This document shows, piece after piece, positions 58,367-64,000 of a stretch of DNA of 64,000 nt. Position numbers and translations under genes: made by a program. Every line of letters begins with the position of its first letter. Positions within the stretch are counted from its first letter, which is position 1. This DNA is from Mytilus californianus (Eukaryota > Mollusca > Bivalvia > Mytilida > Mytilidae). Below the pieces are notes generated by a model. It did no database searches, had not been told where the DNA came from, and saw only the letters and a program-made list of their open reading frames with translations. The DNA is taken from assembly GCF_021869535.1 (NCBI RefSeq), contig NW_026262712.1:63234100-63298099 (forward strand), in the 5' to 3' direction.

Positions 58367-59106
58367 TAGAATTTCAAAAAATTATATAGCTGAATTCGAG
58401 TGACTTTTTAAATAGATTTATGAGATTTCAACTTGAGCAATTTGGTTTCAACATCTGACAGTTTTTTAAAATATTTCTTGAAAAAAAAAAAGTATGACTG
58501 GTTATCACAATAATGACTTGTGATTTTAAAACTATAGTTTCAGTTGGACTGCAATGTGATTGAAGTTGCAGTTTCATTCATTTAAATTCATATCAAAATA
58601 AACATAGGACTTCAAGCATGCTACTTTTTAGGGGGGAAAATTTCATCCCAGTAATGAATTGTACTTCTAGCATCATGAACAACAGAAATTTGCTTACTTC
58701 AAACAAATCAATATCAAAACACATTTCACATTCTAGATATAAAAGACCAGTATTCCATTATCTTTGATAAGGGTTCTGCTATTTATAATATTTAAAAAAA
58801 GATTAACCACTAAGAAGCTTTAATGAATCAAAGTTTTGACCTTACAACAATGTCACTTTTAAAGTAAGTTACAGTAAGTAAAAGTTGTTTCCTAAACTTA
58901 CTCTTCCATACATTTGTACAATATTTTCAATATTCTACACAAAGGTACAACACCACTAATTAACAATAATCATAAGCCAGAAAATGTGCCCTTGCACCTG
59001 ACTATCCATCAATAAAAGAATTTCACAAGGTAACTTCTAGCTAGAATTTTGTCACTAGACTGTTGTCCGATTTTTTATACACGACTCTTGTCTCAACATT
59101 CTTTTG
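58367..59106. other. Spacer below psq-7
   Basis: AT-rich; nothing recognised apart from 'aagtaagttacagtaagtaa' at about 58862. Confidence 0.4.
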
Positions 59107-59318
59107 TTAATTTAAATTGTTGACAGAGTTGTTAAATTGTGTCACTGGATTCTGATTTTTAATTTTTCGCAGCCTAGCATATATAGTTCTTTTCGGGACC
59201 CCATATACTATAGCAGCTTTGTATCCAGTCATTTTGCCTGACTTCACCACTTCTATGGCTTCTCTCAATGCACTCCTATGGTAATTCTTTCTCGTCTTTT
59301 TTGTTTTCTCTATACCCA
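59107..59318 (-). CDS. Alternative terminal exon psq-7
   Basis: Acceptor 'aatttatgtatttcag' ends at 59319; split codon ends TG; 69 residues. Core (about 12-53): YHRSALREAIEVVKSGKMTG and YGVPKRTIYAR. Asn-rich tail (TQFNNSVNNLN). Confidence 0.87.
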
Positions 59319-59741
59319 CTGAAATACATAAATTAATTTCTGTTAAAAGTATATTCCTTCTCTTCATTTACTCTCTACAACTTTCCATTTTCCCAGAGGT
59401 TTGGAAGATCTTTTCCTGTTATCATGGTTACTTCTTGTAGTTAGCAGCAGCATTTTATGAATTTCATTATCAATTTACTTTACCATTTTCCATTATTTAA
59501 ACAGATCAGAGAACGAAACAAATAATTTTCAATTTTTGTTCTTTTCCTTAACTAACGTCATGAAAATCATATATCAATACAAACGAACATTCCACAACTT
59601 TGCATAATTGTATATTTATCATCTGAATGAGATTCAAATTTCATCCTATAACCAAATGCAATGTCAATAAACCATGATGGAAAAAATTCTTCATTGTTTA
59701 ATTGTTAATCTTCAATCAGAAAAAGTAACAAAAAGACAGCA

Positions 59742-59935
59742 TCATTTTTTTGTTGTGTGATTTTTCTTATAAAATCTGTAAGCAACAGTGCCTCGTGGTA
59801 CATTAAAGTGACAGCTAGCTTCATAAGAATTCATCATTCCCAACTCAACTGCCCTTACTGCCTTCTCCAAATCTTCAGGGTTGTAATCTCTGTATTTCTT
59901 TAAATCTCTCCTCCTCTTATGGAAAAGAAGGAAGT
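59742..59935 (-). CDS. Alternative terminal exon psq-6
   Basis: Acceptor 'tcgtatgtatttcag' ends at 59936; split codon ends AC; 63 residues. Hydrophobic FLLF start, arm HKRRRDLKKYRD, core (about 17-58): YNPEDLEKAVRAVELGMMNS and FNVPRGTVAYR. N-S/T-YxA and NVPR/NIPR link it with psq-4 and psq-5. Confidence 0.88.
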
Positions 59936-59956
59936 CTGAAATACATACGAAAGATT

Positions 59957-60711
59957 TCAATCGTCTCCTAAATTATTAAGACCATAATTGAAGATATTTG
60001 TTAAAATTCCAACAATATTTGCAAGAGAATGGACCATCCGTACACCAAAACTGAGCAGCAAAGTAACACATAACAATGAAGCAGTCAACCATAACAAAAA
60101 CAAGCAATAAGCTGTTACATAATAATTGTAGACCAAACCAGTCACAACTGAGCTAACAGTTATGACTGAACTGAGCAGCAAACCAGTTGTAACTAAAGAA
60201 GCACTCTTCAGTCTTTGTATAACTGAATTCCTGTAAACCATTACTGTCAAAACTGAGCTTTATTTTTTTCTAAATAAAACTATACTATCAAGAGTACAGC
60301 AGCAACCTATCAACATTTACAAAATAAATTTCCACTAACAAAATGTGTCAATTTCAAATCACGAGTGTACTAAGTCCAATGAATAAAACATTAATTATCA
60401 AAAATAGGAAGGACTTAGACAAAAAAATATCAGTGGTAATGAAAACTAAGTATACCTCAAACTTTAAATCTTATTAAACATATATCCAACTTATCAGCTA
60501 ATTTTTTCATATTTTTCTAATACCCAATCTGTATATTAATAAACTTATGTTTTTAATAGCTCCTTGGTATCCTATTCCCTCTATTTTAATACAAGTTCAG
60601 CAGGGAATAATCAACTAAATAATGATACATTTCTCTTTTACAGTTATAACTATATTTATTTATTACAAATTTATAAAAGAGTCTACAAAATAAAGCTATA
60701 TACATCTTTTT
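59957..60711. other. Spacer between psq-5 and psq-6
   Basis: 'actgagcagcaaa' repeats near 60048 and 60172. A 97-residue hydrophobic minus frame (59957-60250) covers this and has no splice or domain support. Confidence 0.4.
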
Positions 60712-60926
60712 TCAGATGAAAGTCTTTGGTTTTTTATATATTTTATTTGCAATGGTAGATCTAGGGATATTGTAATGTCGAGAGGCTTGATAAGTATTCA
60801 TTTTCCCCTCTTTAACATCCTGAACAGCCTTTTCTAGATTTTCTTGGCTATAACTGTATCTCTTAGGGGTCCAACTACTGCTTTCATACATGGACTTCAA
60901 AAGAGCCCAGTCCTTTACTGTTTTGT
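60712..60926 (-). CDS. Alternative terminal exon psq-5
   Basis: Acceptor 'ttgctatatttcag' ends at 60927; split codon ends AC; 70 residues. Start KTVKDWALLKSMYES is less basic than in most. Core (about 25-66): YSQENLEKAVQDVKEGKMNT and YNIPRSTIANK. Sister of psq-4 (NTYQA, ISNK/IANK). Confidence 0.86.
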
Positions 60927-61649
60927 CTGAAATATAGCAAAAGGGTATCAGAACTGATGCTATAAATTTTGTTCGTTATTTGATTAATGACTATATCTTC
61001 CAGTACACCTATCTACAAAAAGAAAAGCCCAGCTTTGTATTCAAAAATACATTTTTGGCAACTTTTTTATTGGCTTTAATCAAATGAGAGACAAGTTGAT
61101 GGATGAATTGGTTTTTAATTGCTAGTGGCAAATATTACATCAAAATCAGGATGAGCAAAAGTTCAAATCAAAATAAAAAGCAAGACACCTGAATATAAAA
61201 ATAAGGAGATGTGGTATGATTGCCAATGACACAGCTATCCCACCAAAGTTCAAATGAAGTGGATGTAGGCAATTATAGGCAACCGTACGACCTTCAACAA
61301 TGAGAAAAACCCATACGGTATGGTCCGCTATAAAAGGCCCTGACATGATCAATATGAAGTTAACCATCAATCAAGACAAGATGAGACATTTTCTCTAACA
61401 ACTCTTTCATCTGTCCTACATTTTCAGCAAAATATTGTTTAGTTCCATGTAAATGCCAAGTTCAGAAATGCAAATCATTTAGCACACAAAAGCATCTGAG
61501 AAAGTACTCAATCAACCTATTTAGTTGTCTGATCAACAAAGCCAACAACAAAAAATGGATCAAGATATATTTAACTAATTTCTTTGCTCTAATAGGACAA
61601 AATCCTAACCAAACAAGATAACTTCTGCTTGATTAATTTATTGACCAAT
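60927..61649. other. Spacer between psq-4 and psq-5 with a repeat
   Basis: The best mussel-type repeat copy in the window lies at about 61200-61350 (plus): 'aaggagatgtggtatgattg' continues 'ccaatgacac', with 'cttcaacaatgagaaaaacc' and 'gctataaaaggccc'. A 74-residue minus frame over it is spurious. Confidence 0.6.
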
Positions 61650-61840
61650 TTATTTTGGCGTTGTTTTCCTCGCATATATTTTATTTGATATTGTTCCTCT
61701 GGGAACATTAAAGTATCTGGCAGCCTGATATGTATTCAGTATTCCAGCTTTCACAGCCTGAACTGCCCTTTCCAAGTTCTCTGGTTTATAAAAATGTCTT
61801 TTCCGATCTTTCTTTTGTATGTTCCCTGTCAAAAAGACCC
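61650..61840 (-). CDS. Alternative terminal exon psq-4
   Basis: Acceptor 'gtgctctgtatttcag' ends at 61841; split codon ends GG; 62 residues. Arm QKKDRKRHF, core (about 17-58): YKPENLERAVQAVKAGILNT and FNVPRGTISNK. It ends with ARKTTPK. 186 bp below the stop of psq-3. Confidence 0.88.
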
Positions 61841-62026
61841 CTGAAATACAGAGCACAATTTTACCATTTTGGAAGTTCAGAGATTTTTATATCTTCCTTA
61901 TGATAGATATTGTTTTAAGTACAGGTAAACTCATTTCTATATAGAATCCATAATTTAATGAAGAAAAAAATCATCTTCAAAATGTGTCCCATTTCCCATA
62001 GAAAGCAGAGTCAAAGCAGGCAAATT

Positions 62027-62244
62027 CTATTTCCTATCATCAATCACATCACAAAATGTATGAAACATCATTTCTGATTGTAATTTTTTTGCTCTTCTGT
62101 ACACAGTCATACGAGGAACTTTATAAAATTCTACTGCAGCGTCTAAATTCATTTCCTTTTTTATATATGCCAAAGCTGCTAGGTCCAAGTCATGTTCACT
62201 ATAGTTTTTATATCCTTTTCGATCAAACCTTTTTCGCTTCAAGT
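62027..62244 (-). CDS. Alternative terminal exon psq-3
   Basis: Acceptor 'ctttttttctgtatttcag' ends at 62245; split codon ends AC; 71 residues. Core (about 14-55): YSEHDLDLAALAYIKKEMNL and YKVPRMTVYRR. The first helix departs from the array norm (ALAYIKKEM). Tail EMMFHTFCDVIDDRK. An 81-residue plus frame here is a shadow. Confidence 0.87.
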
Positions 62245-62729
62245 CTGAAATACAGAAAAAAAGATAGAAATATAGAAGCAGCAATCAATACGGGAGACTA
62301 GAGTAAAATCATATTACATCCAAATTCTAAAATGATTTAAAACTCAAATATTATTTCAGATGTCAAACACAACACTCTATAAACCTTCACAATGACTTTC
62401 AGAACAGATTAACCTCTAGTTTAACTTTTGAATGAAATACTTTATTATTGCAACAAAAAACAAAAAGATGTCACAATCCAAAAATAATTGTTTTGCAAGC
62501 AACATGTCAACCAGCACATAAAGTTGATTTATTACTTAACATCTGTACGATTATTTCACATCACTTTAAAGACATTTGGTAATAAAGCTTCATGGTTTTA
62601 CTCTGTTTTTGCTGTTTTATCTTTGAGAAAATTCACTATTTTTCTATACAGTATTCATATTGAAACGCAAGCAATATCTAGAACTAGTCAATAAGATAAG
62701 GTATCAATTCAAATAGACTTTTCAAAATG

Positions 62730-62905
62730 TTATTTTTTTGTTTCTCTTAGTTTCCTAGCTCTTCTGTAAACAGTATGGCTAGGTACATTATAATGTTTGG
62801 CAGCTTGACGAAATGTCATTTTCTCTTCTAAACAAGCCTGTACAGCCTGATTCAAACTGTCTTCACTATAATTCTTGTATCCATAACCTCTCCAAAGTAC
62901 AGACT
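62730..62905 (-). CDS. Alternative terminal exon psq-2
   Basis: Acceptor 'ttttgtgtgtttcag' ends at 62906; split codon ends AG; 57 residues. Aromatic arm LWRGYGYKN, core (about 12-53): YSEDSLNQAVQACLEEKMTF and YNVPSHTVYRR. YKNYSE and TVYRRA.KL tie it to psq-3. Confidence 0.87.
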
Positions 62906-63305
62906 CTGAAACACACAAAATTACTTTTAATCCTCAGGTATGCTTAGACATACTAGTGAATTGACCTAAATATATACTACAATTCATGTAAATTGCTTTC
63001 TTTTCGGTACACAACTTAAAACAGGCAAGCAAGCAAGTCATAAATCCTTTATTTGTTTCATGTAAAATACCAAGGATATAAACTAATTAGATACTAAAAT
63101 TCATGTAAATTGTTTTCTTTTAGGTACACAACTTAAAACAGACAAGCGAAGAAATAAAATATCCTTCAAGTTCTGATAGTACTCGTGAAAAATGCCAAGG
63201 ATATCACACATCAACTGATAACTCTTTTGTCACATACATTCCAACTTCAACAGCAGAAAAAAATGAAGTAAAACAAACATAAGTATCCAATGTTGATAAA
63301 TCAAG

Positions 63306-63481
63306 TTATTTCTTTGCAGATTTTTTAAGCTTTCTAGCATGATAATAGATAGTGTTCATGGGTATCCCAAACTGTTTGCCAGCACTAGGCAAGTTCATTT
63401 GACCATCATTATATGCCTTTACTGCATTGGCTAATTGGTCTTGACTGTATTTCTTGTAATGTCTTCCCGTCCTTACAGATG
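63306..63481 (-). CDS. Alternative terminal exon psq-1 (most upstream seen)
   Basis: Acceptor 'tttaaatatatttcag' ends at 63482; split codon ends CA, the only such case; 57 residues. Core (about 11-54): YSQDQLANAVKAYNDGQMNL and FGIPMNTIYYH. Gly-Lys-Gln replaces the usual A-A pair before the turn and His replaces the closing Arg. More psq exons may lie beyond the window. Confidence 0.87.
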
Positions 63482-64000
63482 CTGAAATATATTTAAATTC
63501 TTCAATATGAATTAAGACTACAGGTTTTTGCATTTAGATGTCCTCAAATCTTATGGTGTTTGATGGACAAAAGGTAGAATCCATTAATAATTGATAAGTC
63601 TTGTCAAAACAGGCAATTATAAATCAATCATAGTAAATGAAAAGGATTTCTTCATAAACCAAAGCCCCCATACCACAAATATTATATACTAAACATAGCT
63701 TACTCACAAGCACATAAACCTTCCAACATCTAAAAAGACCAGAAACTCAAACCCATGAAAAGAAATAGATGTCATCAAATTAACTTTAGATAAAAGGAGA
63801 TCTGGAGTTACTGCCAATGCAACTGGACATAAAAAGACACAACTTTCCAACTTTGCAACACAGCTAAACTGTCTGAGTTTTGCAACACAATTGAATTTAA
63901 ATATTTTTAATTTGCAGCCATTTTATAAGCACACTATTTATACCAATAAACAAGTCTTAAAACGATTTCAGTTTATAAATCATTCAGGGTAGATGTTGTT
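63482..64000. other. Right edge, intron upstream of psq-1
   Basis: A short fragment resembling the mussel-type repeat ('aggagatctggagttactgc') lies at 63797. No constant exon of the gene is present. Confidence 0.45.

Larger units (their letters stand above)
1827..63481 (-). other. Alternative 3'-terminal exon array of one transcription-factor gene (psq, BEN and zinc-finger ends)
   Basis: The array holds 47 psq exons, one BEN module and 5 zinc-finger exons, all on the minus strand. Every entry acceptor leaves two bases that complete a split codon (phase 1), and every exon length equals 2 modulo 3 up to its own stop. In the psq exons the split codon ends AT, AC, AA or AG in 32 of 47, so a shared donor ending in G would give Asp or Glu at most junctions. 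A donor ending in T is excluded, because exons starting AA, AG or GA would then begin with a stop. The constant 5' exons are not in the window; by analogy with lola, pipsqueak and NACC1 they may encode a BTB/POZ dimerisation domain. The products would be nuclear DNA-binding regulators. Stretches between exons are introns or isoform 3' UTRs. Whether all ends belong to one transcript is inferred from phase, strand and order. Confidence 0.82.

Noticed and set aside
59957-60250. 97-residue hydrophobic minus frame suggesting a membrane protein
   Set aside because: No splice signal fit, internal short repeats, and position between two psq exons; probably chance.
61146-61370. 74-residue minus frame
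   Set aside because: Antisense reading of a mussel-type dispersed repeat.
18097-63481. Array of pogo/CENP-B-type transposase fragments
   Set aside because: The psq fold is related to such transposases, but the common phase, spliced borders, own stops, single orientation and lack of inverted ends or catalytic domains argue for exons.

Overview
The window is animal nuclear DNA, AT-rich and intron-rich, with many small transposable elements. Several dispersed elements look to me, from memory, like those of marine mussels (Mytilus or a close bivalve). Examples are the unit reading 'gatgtggtatgattgccaatgagacaac', elements with a ~160-bp tandem core, and a tRNA-like SINE. The species is an inference, not a database result.

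One gene explains almost all of the coding signal. On the minus strand, from about 63.5 kb down to 1.8 kb, lies a giant array of alternative 3'-terminal exons. I count 47 exons (18.1-63.5 kb) that each encode one pipsqueak-type helix-turn-helix (HTH_psq). Then comes one three-exon module encoding a BEN domain (14.8-16.5 kb), then five exons encoding C2H2/C2HC zinc fingers (1.8-13.4 kb). Each psq and zinc-finger exon has a splice acceptor, an open frame and its own stop codon. All 53 entry acceptors are in the same phase (phase 1), so one shared upstream donor, outside the window beyond base 64,000, could join to any of them. No psq or zinc-finger unit is broken by a frameshift or stop.

The design recalls insect lola, Broad and mod(mdg4), where a common BTB/POZ amino end is spliced to alternative DNA-binding ends. 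Here three unrelated DNA-binding classes are offered by one array, and the number of psq choices is very large. A BTB domain in the unseen 5' exons is an inference; it is supported by known BTB-psq (pipsqueak, bric-a-brac), BTB-zinc-finger (lola) and BTB-BEN (NACC1) proteins.

Layout: 1-1.8 kb, repeat with ~165-bp core units; 1.8-13.4 kb, zinc-finger exons ZF-5 to ZF-1 with MITEs and SINEs between them; 14.8-16.5 kb, BEN module; 18.1-22.1 kb, psq exons with V-S/T-Q cores; 22.1-26.9 kb, exon-free hole filled with repeats; 26.9-47.8 kb, psq exons mostly with V-P-Q cores, giving way to V-P-R; 47.8-52.4 kb, second exon-free hole with repeats; 52.4-63.5 kb, psq exons mostly with V-P-R cores. The gradual change of the core along the array points to growth by local tandem duplication. 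Exons are numbered psq-1 to psq-47 and ZF-1 to ZF-5 in transcription order (right to left).
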